Numbered from the stretch's first letter, positions 15,838 to 24,238 are shown. The stretch is 44,757 nt of DNA from CAZNMF01 sp035547155 (GCA_035547155.1 DASZVJ010000201.1:1-44757); one strand, 5' to 3'. Notes: generated by a model from the sequence alone, not told the origin. Numbers and translations: made by a program.

Positions 15838-17075
15838 CGGTCACTCGCCGCCCGATGGCCGCGATCACCGGGCTCGGCGTCATCTCGCCCTGCGGCCAGG
15901 ACACGTCGACGCTGCTCGCGAACCTGACGGCGGCGCGATCCGGTGTGCGTCTCGTGCCGGACGAGGTGTTCGGACGGCCGCATCGGCTGGTCGCGGCTCA
16001 CATCGACACGCTGCCCGCCGTGCACGTCGGCCCGCCCGGCGTGATCGTCGATCGCTCGACGACCTTCGCGCTTGCCGCCGTTCACCAGGCGATGACGGAT
16101 GCGGCGCTCGTGCTCGATGACGCCGCGCGTCTCGGCGCGGGCGTGTACTGGGGAACCGGTCTCGGCGGCGCCTGCTCGATCGAAGACGCGTATCGCCTGC
16201 TGTTCACGTCCGCGCGCGGACGACTGCGGCCGACGACGGTCGTGCACGGCATGAGCAATTCGTCCGCGGCGTACATCTCGATGGCGCTCGGATTTCGCGG
16301 GCCGCAGTTGAACATCTCGACGGCGTGCGCCTCGTCGGCCATGAGCATCGGTGAGGCGGCTCGAGCCATTCAGCACGGACAGGCCGACGTCATCGTCGCG
16401 GGCGGATCCGAGGCGCTGCTGACGTTCGGCAATCTGACGGCATGGGAGGCGATGCGCGCGATCGCCGACGTCGATCCGGACGATCCGTCCCGAAGCTGCA
16501 AGCCCTTCGCTGCGGATCGCAGCGGTCTGGTGCTCGGCGAAGGCGCGGCGGCTGTCGTGCTCGAGAGCGAGGCGCACGCCCGCGCACGCGGTGCCACGAT
16601 TCACGCCTTCGTCGCCGGCTACGGCAACGCGGGCGACGCGTCGAGCATCTCGCGGCCGGACGCGTCGGGACAGGTCCGCGCGATGCGTCTCGCGCTGGCC
16701 GAGGCCGGCCGGCAGCCGGCCGAGGTGCAGTACGTCAACGCCCACGGCACCGCGACGCAGACGGGCGACATCGTCGAAACGACCGCGCTCAAGGAGGTCT
16801 TCGGCGATCACGCCCGCGCGGTGTGGATCTCGTCGACCAAAGCGCTGCACGGACATCTGCTGGGTGCGGCGGGCGCGCTCGAGGCCGTCATCAGCGTGCT
16901 CGCGCTCACGCACGGGGTGGTGCCGCCGACCGCGCATCTCGATCGCCTGGATCCGGCGTGCGATCTCGACTACGTCCCCAACGTCGCGCGGCAGCGGCCG
17001 CTCGACCTCGTCATGTCGAGCTCGTTCGGCTTCGGCGGGATGAATGCCGTCCTCGTATTCGAAAGATCGCGATGA
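15834..17075 (+). CDS. Beta-ketoacyl-ACP synthase, FabF-like
   Basis: 413-residue condensing enzyme with a complete catalytic set: Cys165 in NISTACASSAMS, His304 in VNAHGTATQTGD, Lys336 and His341 in STKALHGHLLGAAGALEA, and the C-terminal SSSFGFGGMNAVLVF loop. It should catalyse decarboxylative condensation of acyl-ACP with malonyl-ACP. It is translationally coupled to the dedicated ACP by a four-base overlap, using GTG at 15834; an ATG at 15855 (MAAITGLGVISP) is the alternative start. No ketoreductase, dehydratase or acyltransferase gene is adjacent, so the product chain cannot be inferred. Confidence 0.95.
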   Translation: MTVTRRPMAAITGLGVISPCGQDTSTLLANLTAARSGVRLVPDEVFGRPHRLVAAHIDTLPAVHVGPPGVIVDRSTTFALAAVHQAMTDAALVLDDAARLGAGVYWGTGLGGACSIEDAYRLLFTSARGRLRPTTVVHGMSNSSAAYISMALGFRGPQLNISTACASSAMSIGEAARAIQHGQADVIVAGGSEALLTFGNLTAWEAMRAIADVDPDDPSRSCKPFAADRSGLVLGEGAAAVVLESEAHARARGATIHAFVAGYGNAGDASSISRPDASGQVRAMRLALAEAGRQPAEVQYVNAHGTATQTGDIVETTALKEVFGDHARAVWISSTKALHGHLLGAAGALEAVISVLALTHGVVPPTAHLDRLDPACDLDYVPNVARQRPLDLVMSSSFGFGGMNAVLVFERSR

Positions 17076-17112
17076 ACACGCGGCACGAGCTTGCCGCTGC
17101 GCGCGGATCGCG

Positions 17113-17247
17113 CTAAACGACGTCGAGCCCGAACATGATCGCGAGGACTGGCAGCAGCCCGATCTCGATCGCGATGGCCAGGAGCAGCAATGGCACGAGA
17201 AGGCCGATCAAATAGAACATCCATCTCGGTTTGAAAACGCTGGCCAT
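17113..17247 (-). CDS. Very small single-span membrane protein
   Basis: 44 residues: a short basic start (MASVFKPRWMF) then one or two closely spaced hydrophobic stretches (about 11-40) rich in Leu, Ile and Ala. ATG at 17247; the open frame upstream of it lies in the promoter region of the divergent lipoprotein gene. No family is recognised. Convergent with the ketosynthase gene. Confidence 0.45.
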   Translation of the reverse strand: MASVFKPRWMFYLIGLLVPLLLLAIAIEIGLLPVLAIMFGLDVV

Positions 17248-17296
17248 TGACGCCAGCGTAGCCGACTCCGCGGACACGCGGCGCGATGCTGACGGC

Positions 17297-17325
17297 GATT
17301 CACCAGAATTCACGCGCGGATTCAC
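17297..17325 (+). promoter_or_regulatory. Three phased direct repeats (ATTCAC) upstream of the lipoprotein gene
   Basis: GATTCAC (17297-17303), AATTCAC (17307-17313) and GATTCAC (17319-17325) lie 10 and 12 bp apart, one helical turn each. A -10-like TATCGT follows at 17347-17352, and the ATG is at 17359. Direct repeats at this spacing are typical of OmpR-type winged-helix regulators such as the one encoded at 17909-20341. The same motif occurs at 20413-20429 and in weaker form at 21934-21962. Confidence 0.6.
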
Positions 17326-17358
17326 GACGTGCGACGCGCCCGCTTGTATCGTGGCGCC

Positions 17359-17907
17359 ATGCGCACACGTCTTTGGGCTTCAATGCCATTCATCCTTGCG
17401 ACGATCGCGACACTCGCGTGCGGCGAGGCGCCGACCGCACCCGGGCCGATCACGACGCCGACGCCGAAGACATCTGTATCGGCCTATCCGGCGTGGCTGC
17501 CACCGCCGCCAACGCACCAGGACGGCGTATCCCTGGCGGTCGTGGAGGTCTCTGCCGTCACCGTACCGCCCCCGACGCTTTATCCGCCGCCGAACACGGA
17601 CTCGTTCGCGTATTTGCCGACGTTTGTGCTGCGTGAGACCGGCGGCGCGTATGGGGCGACCATGTACTCGATCCAGTTTGGTGCCAATGGCTACGATCCG
17701 ACAGGAGATACCTTCTATTTTGGGAACGTGCGGGCGCGCGTCGAAGCGGGATCGCAGTGGGAGTTCCAGAACGCGTACGTCGACGTCGGGGAGCCCGTGG
17801 CGCAGCCGCTGACACACCTCACCGTGCGCGTGTATTTTCTCGGCGACGATGGCAAGCTCGGCACCGCGGAAGGGACGTGGACGGCCGATACGGCGCGACA
17901 GCCGTAG
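17359..17907 (+). CDS. Secreted lipoprotein of unknown function
   Basis: 182 residues. A signal peptide (MRTRLWASMPFILATIATLAC) ends in a lipobox TLAC, then comes a Pro/Thr-rich linker (GEAPTAPGPITTPTP) and a domain likely to be β-rich (VSLAVVEVSAVTVPPPTLYPP, HLTVRVYFLGDDGKLG). No family is recognised. The ATG at 17359 is chosen because it starts the signal peptide; a frame open from 17329 would cover the putative -10. Its stop lies one base before the stop of the convergent regulator gene. The upstream repeats suggest control by that regulator. Confidence 0.8.
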   Translation: MRTRLWASMPFILATIATLACGEAPTAPGPITTPTPKTSVSAYPAWLPPPPTHQDGVSLAVVEVSAVTVPPPTLYPPPNTDSFAYLPTFVLRETGGAYGATMYSIQFGANGYDPTGDTFYFGNVRARVEAGSQWEFQNAYVDVGEPVAQPLTHLTVRVYFLGDDGKLGTAEGTWTADTARQP

Positions 17908-17908
17908 C

Positions 17909-20341
17909 TCATGTCACACGCGGCAACGCGGTCTGCGCCGCGAGCGCGCACGTCTCGTCGAGTGACAGCGACGCGCCTTCCGCCCAGACGTGATCGAAGC
18001 GATCGCCGAAGGCGGCGCGCACGCTCGCGACGGCGCGATCGTGCTCCGCGAACCAGACCGGGCTCAGCGGCGCGGTGGCGCTGCGCAGCCGATCGGCGGC
18101 CGCCAGCAGCAACGCGCCCGTGCGCATCTCGGCGCGGCGCTCGGACACGTACCCGAGGCCTTCGATCGCCCCCGCGATTTGGCGCACCGGAATGTAGCTG
18201 CCGTACCGTTGGTGCAGCCGCGATCCAAAGAGCGTGGCGGCTTCCTCCAGACGTCCGGTCAGCAGCGCCTGCAACGCCTGGTTCACGTCGATCAGCAGAT
18301 CGAGGAAGCCGATGTTCCGCGGCGTGCCCGCGAGCCGGTGATAGGCCGACTCGTGATCGTCGAGCAGCGACGAGGCGAACGCGTCGAAGACGCCCGCGAG
18401 GGCCACGAGCCACGGCTCGCCGAGCGCGCTCGCGGCGGCGAGCGCGCGCCGGCTGTTGACGGAGGCCGTGACGGGATCGCCGCCGTAGGCCAGGAGGCCC
18501 GCATCGAGACACAGCGCGAGGACCGTCGCCGGCGTGCCTGCGTCCGCGGAGCGCAACGCATCGACGCGTACACGGCAGTCGGCCCACAGGCCCGCATGAA
18601 AGCGCATGAGCGCGCTGCCCGCGAGCAGATCGGCTCCGGCTGCGGGCGCCGGTGCGCGGCCGTCCGACGTACGCGCGATCGCCAGGTCGAGCCATTCGCA
18701 ACCTTCGCGAAACAGGTTTGCCGTGTGCCAGAAAGGACTGCCTGCGCTCGCGAGTGCGGCGAGCGCGGCATCTTCGCGCGCGTCGGCGCTCCAGCGAAGC
18801 GCGGTCAGGAGATTGGCGTGATCCGGGATCAGCCGCTCCATCGTCCGCACGTGATCGGACGAGCGCAACGCGTCGGCGGCCTCTTCGAACTCGCGGCGCA
18901 CCCACGCGGCATGCGCGCGCCGGGCCTGTGCATCGTCTTCCGTGCCGAGCTCCTGGCAGAACTCGCGCACGGTCTCGAGCATGCGGAGGCGGACCGTCGG
19001 CTCATTGCCGTCGAACGTGAGCAGGCTGTGCTGCCGGAGTCGATCGATGGCGTCGTACGCCGCCGCTTCGTCGCCGGCCACGCTGGCGGACGAGAGCACC
19101 GCCGCACCGGCCTGCGCGGAGAATCCACCCGTGAAGACCGAGAGCGTGCGGAGCGCCTGGCGGCTGACGGGATCGAGGAGGTCGTAGCTCCAGGCAATCG
19201 ATCGGATGACGCTCTGCTGATGCGCCGGCACGTCGCGAAGCGCGTGCGGCAGGAATGCGGCCAGGCGTTGCCGGCTCAGCAGGTCGGCCGGCGGCACGAG
19301 CCGCGTGCGCGCCGCCGCCAGCTCGATCGCGAGGGGCAGGCCGTCGAGCCGTGCACACAGCGCGGCGATCTCGCGCGGATCGAGCGAGTCGGTCTGCGTC
19401 GATCCCGATTGCATCCCATAGCGATCGAGAAAGAGCCGTACCGCCGGCGTCTCTCGATACGAGTCGACGCCGCTGTCGGTTGGCGTCCCCTGCCAGGAGA
19501 GCGGCGGCACGACGTACTCGCGCTCGCCTCGGACGCCGAGCAACACGCGGCTCGTCACGAGAAAGCGCAGCGTCGAGGCCGGCGACTGCAGCTGCAGCAG
19601 CAGCGGCGCGGCGTCCAGGATGTGCTCGAAGTTGTCGAAGACGAGGAGCGCGTCGCGCTCGGCCAGCCATTCGCGCAGGCGCAGAATGGGCGCGCGTCCG
19701 CCCGCGTCGGCCAGGCCGACGGCCTCCGCGGCGAGCGCGACGAGATCGTCGGGCCGCGTCGCACGCGTGAGATCGATCCAGTACGCGCCGTCCGAGAGAT
19801 CCTCGCGGAGCCGCCATCCTGCTGCGGCCGCCAGCCGCGTCTTGCCGACGCCGCCCGGTCCGCTCAACGTCACGAACGGATGCTCGCGTACGAGCGTCTG
19901 GACGCGATCGACATCGTCCTCGCGGCCCACCAGTCGATCGAGCAGCGCCGGCCATCGCGAGCCTTCGATCTCGGGCCGCGCGTCGACGAGGTCAGCGGCT
20001 GGCCACTGAAACGGATCGGGTTGATCCTGCGGCTCGACGGGCCAGAGAAACCGGAAGCCGCGGCCGGGAATCGTCGCGATCGGGGATCCGCCGTGCTCAT
20101 CGGTGCCGAGCGCGCGCCGAATCCGATGCACCTGCTGCGACAGGTTGTTGTCCTCGACAGCGGTGTCGGGCCACAGGCGGTCGAAGATCTCGTTGCGCGA
20201 CACGACGCGATCGTGCGCGTCGACCAGCAAGGCGAGCAGATCGAAGGCTTTCGACGTCACGCGGATCGGCGTGCTGCCGCGCCGCAAACGACGGTGCCGA
20301 GCGTCGAGGAGAAAGGGACCGAAGCGATAGCACCCGGACAT
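17909..20341 (-). CDS. Transcriptional regulator: OmpR-type winged helix fused to an NB-ARC/AfsR-like NTPase and TPR-like tail
   Basis: 810 residues. The N-terminal trans_reg_C winged helix (about 5-100) reads YRFGPFLLDARHRRLRRG ... VTSKAFDLLALLVDAHDRVVSRNEIFDRLWPDTAVEDNNLSQQVHRIRRALG split across its helices, ending IPGRGFRFLWPV. An NTPase module has Walker A SGPGGVGKTRLA (about 160-171) and Walker B ALLVFDNFEHIL (about 231-242), then LDGLPLAIELAAARTRL, a STAND/NB-ARC hallmark. The remaining 350 residues are helical and Ala-rich, like the TPR tails of this class. Such proteins are signal-gated switches that bind promoter direct repeats. The start at 20341 matches the beginning of the wHTH; 20362 and 20419 are alternatives. 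Divergent from the 20486-21934 unit and flanked by matching repeats, so it is probably the local regulator. Confidence 0.93.
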   Translation of the reverse strand: MSGCYRFGPFLLDARHRRLRRGSTPIRVTSKAFDLLALLVDAHDRVVSRNEIFDRLWPDTAVEDNNLSQQVHRIRRALGTDEHGGSPIATIPGRGFRFLWPVEPQDQPDPFQWPAADLVDARPEIEGSRWPALLDRLVGREDDVDRVQTLVREHPFVTLSGPGGVGKTRLAAAAGWRLREDLSDGAYWIDLTRATRPDDLVALAAEAVGLADAGGRAPILRLREWLAERDALLVFDNFEHILDAAPLLLQLQSPASTLRFLVTSRVLLGVRGEREYVVPPLSWQGTPTDSGVDSYRETPAVRLFLDRYGMQSGSTQTDSLDPREIAALCARLDGLPLAIELAAARTRLVPPADLLSRQRLAAFLPHALRDVPAHQQSVIRSIAWSYDLLDPVSRQALRTLSVFTGGFSAQAGAAVLSSASVAGDEAAAYDAIDRLRQHSLLTFDGNEPTVRLRMLETVREFCQELGTEDDAQARRAHAAWVRREFEEAADALRSSDHVRTMERLIPDHANLLTALRWSADAREDAALAALASAGSPFWHTANLFREGCEWLDLAIARTSDGRAPAPAAGADLLAGSALMRFHAGLWADCRVRVDALRSADAGTPATVLALCLDAGLLAYGGDPVTASVNSRRALAAASALGEPWLVALAGVFDAFASSLLDDHESAYHRLAGTPRNIGFLDLLIDVNQALQALLTGRLEEAATLFGSRLHQRYGSYIPVRQIAGAIEGLGYVSERRAEMRTGALLLAAADRLRSATAPLSPVWFAEHDRAVASVRAAFGDRFDHVWAEGASLSLDETCALAAQTALPRVT

Positions 20342-20412
20342 GACGTGGACGCCCGGCGTCATTCTGCACGAAGGGGAGACGAATCGCTTCCACGGAACTG
20401 GCATTCGGGACG

Positions 20413-20429
20413 AATTCACAAGAATTCAC
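20413..20429 (+). promoter_or_regulatory. Two tandem AATTCAC repeats between the regulator and the receiver-like/barrel genes
   Basis: AATTCAC occurs at 20413-20419 and 20423-20429, exactly 10 bp apart, within GAATTCACAAGAATTCACA (20412-20430); a degenerate third copy (ATTCGG, 20403-20408) lies 11 bp further upstream. A -10-like TATGGT follows at 20453-20458 and the ATG of the downstream gene is at 20486. The site also lies about 72 bp upstream of the regulator start, so it could serve autoregulation. Confidence 0.6.
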
Positions 20430-20485
20430 ATGTCGCCGGATGGGAGTGCGGATATGGTGGGCCCGGCACGGAGGGTGGGACGGCC

Positions 20486-21010
20486 ATGCGGATGCTTCGC
20501 GCAGTGGGTTCGGTTCTTCTCGTTGGGCTGATTGGATTTGCGGCGCAGACGTCCCTTGGGGCCTGCGGCAGCAAGATCTTCGTCCTCACACGCGGCACAC
20601 GCTTCGAGCGACCGGGCGCGCGGCACGAGCCGGCCGCCATCGCAATCTACGCGCCGCCGGATTCCGGATTTCCCCGCGCGCTCGCGACCCTGCCCATCGT
20701 TGCGACGCTCGAGCATGCCGGCTATTCGACCACGGTCATCGGCACGGCCTCGGAGTTGGACGCGAGGCTCCAACGCGGCGGCATCGATCTCGTCCTGATC
20801 GATCTCGCGAGCACGAAGGTGCTCGACGGCGCGCACGAGAACGCGATGTCGCCGGCGATCGTGCCGGTCGTCTTCAGCGAGCGTCGTGCCGACGCGGCAC
20901 AGGCCGTCACGCAGTTTCACTGCGCGGTGAAGTCGCCGTCGCACAGCCAGTCCTTCTTCGAGGCCATCGATCAGGCCCTGGCCGAACGGCGCGCGGCCAA
21001 GGGCCGCTGA
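20486..21010 (+). CDS. Exported receiver-like (CheY-fold-like) protein, probable lipoprotein
   Basis: 174 residues. A signal sequence (MRMLRAVGSVLLVGLIGFAA...) runs to LGAC at residues 27-30, a possible lipobox; GGAGGG precedes the ATG. The mature part has alternating strands and helices resembling a response-regulator receiver: IAIYAPPDSGFPRALATLPI, STVIG-like TTVIGTASELDARLQRGGID, LVLIDLAS, then VPVVFSERR. The acidic pocket is reduced to one Asp (LIDLAS), so normal phosphorylation is doubtful, and an exported receiver could not meet a cytoplasmic kinase. I recall similar acidobacterial proteins starting after a Cys-Gly-Asp/Ser-Lys motif, but no named family. It abuts the β-barrel gene (TGA directly followed by ATG). 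Confidence 0.8.
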   Translation: MRMLRAVGSVLLVGLIGFAAQTSLGACGSKIFVLTRGTRFERPGARHEPAAIAIYAPPDSGFPRALATLPIVATLEHAGYSTTVIGTASELDARLQRGGIDLVLIDLASTKVLDGAHENAMSPAIVPVVFSERRADAAQAVTQFHCAVKSPSHSQSFFEAIDQALAERRAAKGR

Positions 21011-21934
21011 ATGCGACTCGCGCGGATTGGCGCCGCGGTCTGCATCGCCGCCGTCCTGCCGTCGCTCGCGCGTGCGCAAGCCTGGACGCCGCCGTCGGGC
21101 GCAGGTGCCGTGACGTTCGGCGTCCAGGTGCTCGAGAACACCGGGCATCGTCTGACCAACGGCTTCATCATTCCCGACGGCAGGAGCCGCAACGCGTCGG
21201 TGCGCGTCGACGTGGACTACGCGTTGACCGATCGCGTCTCGGTCTCGGCCGGGGTTCCGCTGGTCTTTGGCCGCTACATCGGCCCGGGTGCGCCGCCGTT
21301 CGGGTATCTTCCCGTCGACGAATGCCATTGCTGGCAGCACGGCATGCAGGATCTCGGGCTCACCGCGCGGTACGGCGTGCTTCGCGGGGCGACGGGCGTG
21401 ACCGCGTCCACCTCCGTGCAGTGGCCGACGCACGACTATCCGTATCAAGGTGAAGCCGTCGTGGGACGGCACCTCAGGGAATGGGCCTTCGGCGTCGACG
21501 CCGGCCGCCGGCTCGACGGCGTCTGGGACCGCCTGATCGTGCAAGGCAACTACAGTTACGCCGTCGTCGAGCGGGTGCTGTCGATCCCGAACAATCGCAG
21601 CAACGCCGGGCTCGAAGGCGACGTGCTGGTGACGCCGCGGACGACGATTCGCGGTCTCGTGCTCTGGCAGCGCACGCACGGCGGCTTGCGTGCGGGATCA
21701 CCGCCGCCCGCAGATTTCGAGTTTCCGGGAGACATCAACACGCCGGAGCGCATCGCGGAGCACGATCGCCTGCTGCGGGACAACTACGTGCATGTTGGCG
21801 TCGGCGCGTCGTACGAGGCGCTCCGATTCGATCTGTTCGCCAGCCTGCTGTTCTTCGCGACCGGAACCGACACGCACACCGGCCGCGCGCTGACGGTCGG
21901 CATCAGTCTCCCATTCGATCGACACGGATTCTGA
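21011..21934 (+). CDS. Outer-membrane β-barrel protein (transporter/MetA-pathway-like)
   Basis: 307 residues with a cleavable signal peptide ending ARAQA and long runs of alternating residues expected for β-strands (NASVRVDVDYALTDRVSVSAG; GVTASTSVQWPTH; TIRGLVLWQRTHGG), ending in an aromatic residue (FDRHGF) as outer-membrane barrels do. The overall look matches the loosely defined phenol-degradation MetA/'transporter' barrels. The insert DECHCWQHGMQDLGL carries Cys/His residues that could bind metal (inference). It starts immediately at the stop of the receiver-like gene, so the two are co-translated. Confidence 0.82.
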   Translation: MRLARIGAAVCIAAVLPSLARAQAWTPPSGAGAVTFGVQVLENTGHRLTNGFIIPDGRSRNASVRVDVDYALTDRVSVSAGVPLVFGRYIGPGAPPFGYLPVDECHCWQHGMQDLGLTARYGVLRGATGVTASTSVQWPTHDYPYQGEAVVGRHLREWAFGVDAGRRLDGVWDRLIVQGNYSYAVVERVLSIPNNRSNAGLEGDVLVTPRTTIRGLVLWQRTHGGLRAGSPPPADFEFPGDINTPERIAEHDRLLRDNYVHVGVGASYEALRFDLFASLLFFATGTDTHTGRALTVGISLPFDRHGF

Positions 21935-21962
21935 ATTCGTGTGAATCGTTGCGCGCGTTCAC
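21934..21962 (+). promoter_or_regulatory. Degenerate ATTCAC-type repeats upstream of the second lipoprotein gene
   Basis: AATTCGT (21934-21940) and CGTTCAC (21956-21962) lie 22 bp apart, two helical turns, with a weak copy between them and an exact reverse-complement copy GTGAATC at 21941-21947. A TAGCGT -10-like element is at 21984-21989. The layout mirrors the two stronger sites, but the match is poorer. Confidence 0.4.
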
Positions 21963-22006
21963 GACAACGCGCGCGCGCGCCGCTAGCGTAGGCGGCGGAG
22001 GATCTT

Positions 22007-22801
22007 ATGGTCCATCGCCGGCTCGTCTCGTGTGTCGGTCTCATCGCCTGCGCGGCGGTCATCGCGTGCGACAACGCGCCGGACCGTGTCAACCTCGGTG
22101 GCACGAGTTTCCCGCCAGGGCCGCCGATGACGGCGCCCGTCGACGGCGTCGTTCGCGCCGTCGGCGGCGGCCCGCTTCCGAATGTGCCGGTCTCCGCGTG
22201 GGGCGTTGCCAATTCGGAGCCGTCCACGACGATGAGCGACGCCAACGGGCACTACGCATTGCCGTCTATGCGTCTGCAGGGCAGCTCGGGCGTCTGGATC
22301 TCGTCGAATGGCATTCCGGGATACCTCAGCGGCAACTATCCACTCGCATTGCTGGCCGCACCGGAGCACGTCGTCCAACATGTCGACATCCATATGCAAC
22401 CGCGGTTGGCGTTGGTCGACGAGGTGGCCTTCGACCTGTCCAATGACGACATCGCGTACGGCTACGACACGGTGCCTGGATCCGGCCTTCCGCTGCGCCG
22501 CTGGCCTGTCAAATTGATCGACGTTTCAGCGCCGTCGTCTGGCGCGCTGGAGTTTCGGGCAGAGTGGATCGGCGACGCGCCGATCCACATCTGGATCGAA
22601 CATGCGTATCTCGATGACGGCCTCGAGTCGCAGGCGGTGCCTGGCGAGTCCGCCGCCACGCTCTTCGTACCGGACGGATGGATGTCCCAGGCGAGGGGAG
22701 GAAGCGTCACCTTGACTGTCGGGGTGCCGTTTTCGAGCAACGGGATTCCGACGCCGGTCTCGGTGCGGCTGAGCGTCCGACAGACGATCGAACCGTCGTA
22801 A
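22007..22801 (+). CDS. Secreted lipoprotein with a carboxypeptidase-regulatory-like domain
   Basis: 264 residues; signal peptide ends VIAC with Cys21 as the lipidated residue, preceded by an excellent ribosome-binding site (GGAGGAT). Residues about 45-115 form a CarboxypepD_reg-like β-sandwich: VDGVVRAVGGGPLPNVPVSAWG, then TMSDANGHYALPSM. The C-terminal half is β-rich and unknown. Such domains often present surface adhesion or glycan-binding modules. It lies 72 bp after the barrel gene with its own putative promoter carrying the repeat motif, suggesting membership in the same regulon. Confidence 0.82.
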   Translation: MVHRRLVSCVGLIACAAVIACDNAPDRVNLGGTSFPPGPPMTAPVDGVVRAVGGGPLPNVPVSAWGVANSEPSTTMSDANGHYALPSMRLQGSSGVWISSNGIPGYLSGNYPLALLAAPEHVVQHVDIHMQPRLALVDEVAFDLSNDDIAYGYDTVPGSGLPLRRWPVKLIDVSAPSSGALEFRAEWIGDAPIHIWIEHAYLDDGLESQAVPGESAATLFVPDGWMSQARGGSVTLTVGVPFSSNGIPTPVSVRLSVRQTIEPS

Positions 22802-22864
22802 GGACATCCGTGACGACGCGGTTGGGCGAGATCGATTACTATGCACGCCGCGGAGGCCCACCTG

Positions 22865-24238
22865 ATGTCATTCACCGACGATCTCCAGAAACTGGCCGCG
22901 TCGTTCACGGGCCGTCTGCTGTTACCCGATCACGCGGACTACGACGCGGCGCGGCGGCTTCACAACGGCATCATCGATCGACGTCCCGCCCTGATCGCGC
23001 AGTGCCGCGGCGCGGCAGACATCGCGGACGCGCTCGCGCTCGCGCAGGCGCATCACCTCGACGTCGCGGTGCGCGGTGGCGGACACAACGTCGCGGGTCA
23101 TGCATGCGTGGATGCGGGCGTGATGATCGATCTCAGCGCCATGCGCAGCGTGCGTGTCGATCCGACGTCGCGCGTCGCCGTCGTCGACGGCGGCACGACG
23201 TGGCGCGAGTTCAATCGCGAGACGCAGCTCTTCGGGCTGGGCGCGACAGGCGGCGTCATCTCGTCGACGGGCGTCGCGGGACTCACGCTCGGCGGCGGAT
23301 TCGGCTGGCTGATGGCGAAGCACGGCATGGCGCTCGACCATCTGCGGGCGGTCACGATCGTGCTGGCCGACGGCCGGGTCGTCCGCGCGAGCGACGCCGA
23401 GCATCCCGATCTGTTCTGGGCCGTGCGCGGCGGCGGCGGCAATTTCGGCATCGTCTCGACGTTCGAGTTCGACCTCCATCCGGTCGGACCGATGGTCACC
23501 GGCGGCCTCGTCGTGCACCCGTATCCGCGTGCCGGAGACGTGCTGCGATTTTTCCGCGACACGACGTCGGCAGGACTGCCCGACGACGTCTTCATGATTG
23601 CCGCGCTGGCGCACGCGCCGGACGGCTCGGGCATGAAGATCGCCGGGATCGGCGCCGTGCACTGCGGCACGCTCGAAGACGCGGCGCAATGCCTCGCGCC
23701 CGTCAAGGCCTTTGGTCCGCCGGTGATGGACATGATGGGGCCGATACCGTACGCGGCAGCGAACATGATGCTCGATCCGACGTTCCTTTCCGGATCGCGC
23801 AACTACTGGAAGTCCCAGTTCCTTCCTGCACTGCCAGATGCCGCGATCGACGCGCTCGTCGCGCACTTCGCCGAGGCGCCGACGCCGCTCTGCCAGATCA
23901 TCCTCGAGAATTTCCATGGCCAGGCGACACGTGTGCCGATCGACCAGACGGCCTACGCGCTTCGCGAGCCCGGATACAACGCGGGCCTCATCGCGCAATG
24001 GACCGATCCCGCCGATGACGAGCGCTGCATCCGCTGGGCCCGTGCGGGCTACGACATCATGGTGCGCTTTGGCGGACCGCGCCGCTACGCGAACTACATG
24101 GACGCCGACGACGGCGGCGATCGGAATCTGGTCGCGGTGTATGGACCAAATCTGCCGCGCCTTCGGGCGATCAAACGCACGTACGATCCCGCCAACGTCT
24201 TCAAGCGGAATCTGAACATTCCTCCGGCCAACGCCTGA
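22865..24238 (+). CDS. FAD-linked oxidase, berberine-bridge-enzyme family
   Basis: 457 residues. The FAD-binding half has RGGGHNVAGHACVDAGVMIDLS, whose His is the usual covalent 8α-histidyl site, then GLGATGGVISSTGVAGLTLGGGFGWL, AVRGGGGNFGIVSTFEF, and the C-terminal BBE motif YDPANVFKRNLNIPP. The Cys that forms the second FAD bond in bicovalent members is not present at the matching place (VISSTGVAG), so it is likely mono-covalent. Such enzymes oxidise alcohols, sugars or phenolic side products with oxygen. Start at 22865 has GGAGG eight bases before; 22841 would add eight residues. No signal peptide, so cytosolic. Not obviously tied to neighbouring genes. Confidence 0.92.
   Translation: MSFTDDLQKLAASFTGRLLLPDHADYDAARRLHNGIIDRRPALIAQCRGAADIADALALAQAHHLDVAVRGGGHNVAGHACVDAGVMIDLSAMRSVRVDPTSRVAVVDGGTTWREFNRETQLFGLGATGGVISSTGVAGLTLGGGFGWLMAKHGMALDHLRAVTIVLADGRVVRASDAEHPDLFWAVRGGGGNFGIVSTFEFDLHPVGPMVTGGLVVHPYPRAGDVLRFFRDTTSAGLPDDVFMIAALAHAPDGSGMKIAGIGAVHCGTLEDAAQCLAPVKAFGPPVMDMMGPIPYAAANMMLDPTFLSGSRNYWKSQFLPALPDAAIDALVAHFAEAPTPLCQIILENFHGQATRVPIDQTAYALREPGYNAGLIAQWTDPADDERCIRWARAGYDIMVRFGGPRRYANYMDADDGGDRNLVAVYGPNLPRLRAIKRTYDPANVFKRNLNIPPANA

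Noticed and set aside
17990..20485. Long rightward open frame running opposite the regulator into the receiver-like gene
   Set aside because: The part before 20486 is antisense to the winged-helix/NTPase gene; the real start is the ATG with GGAGGG and a signal peptide.
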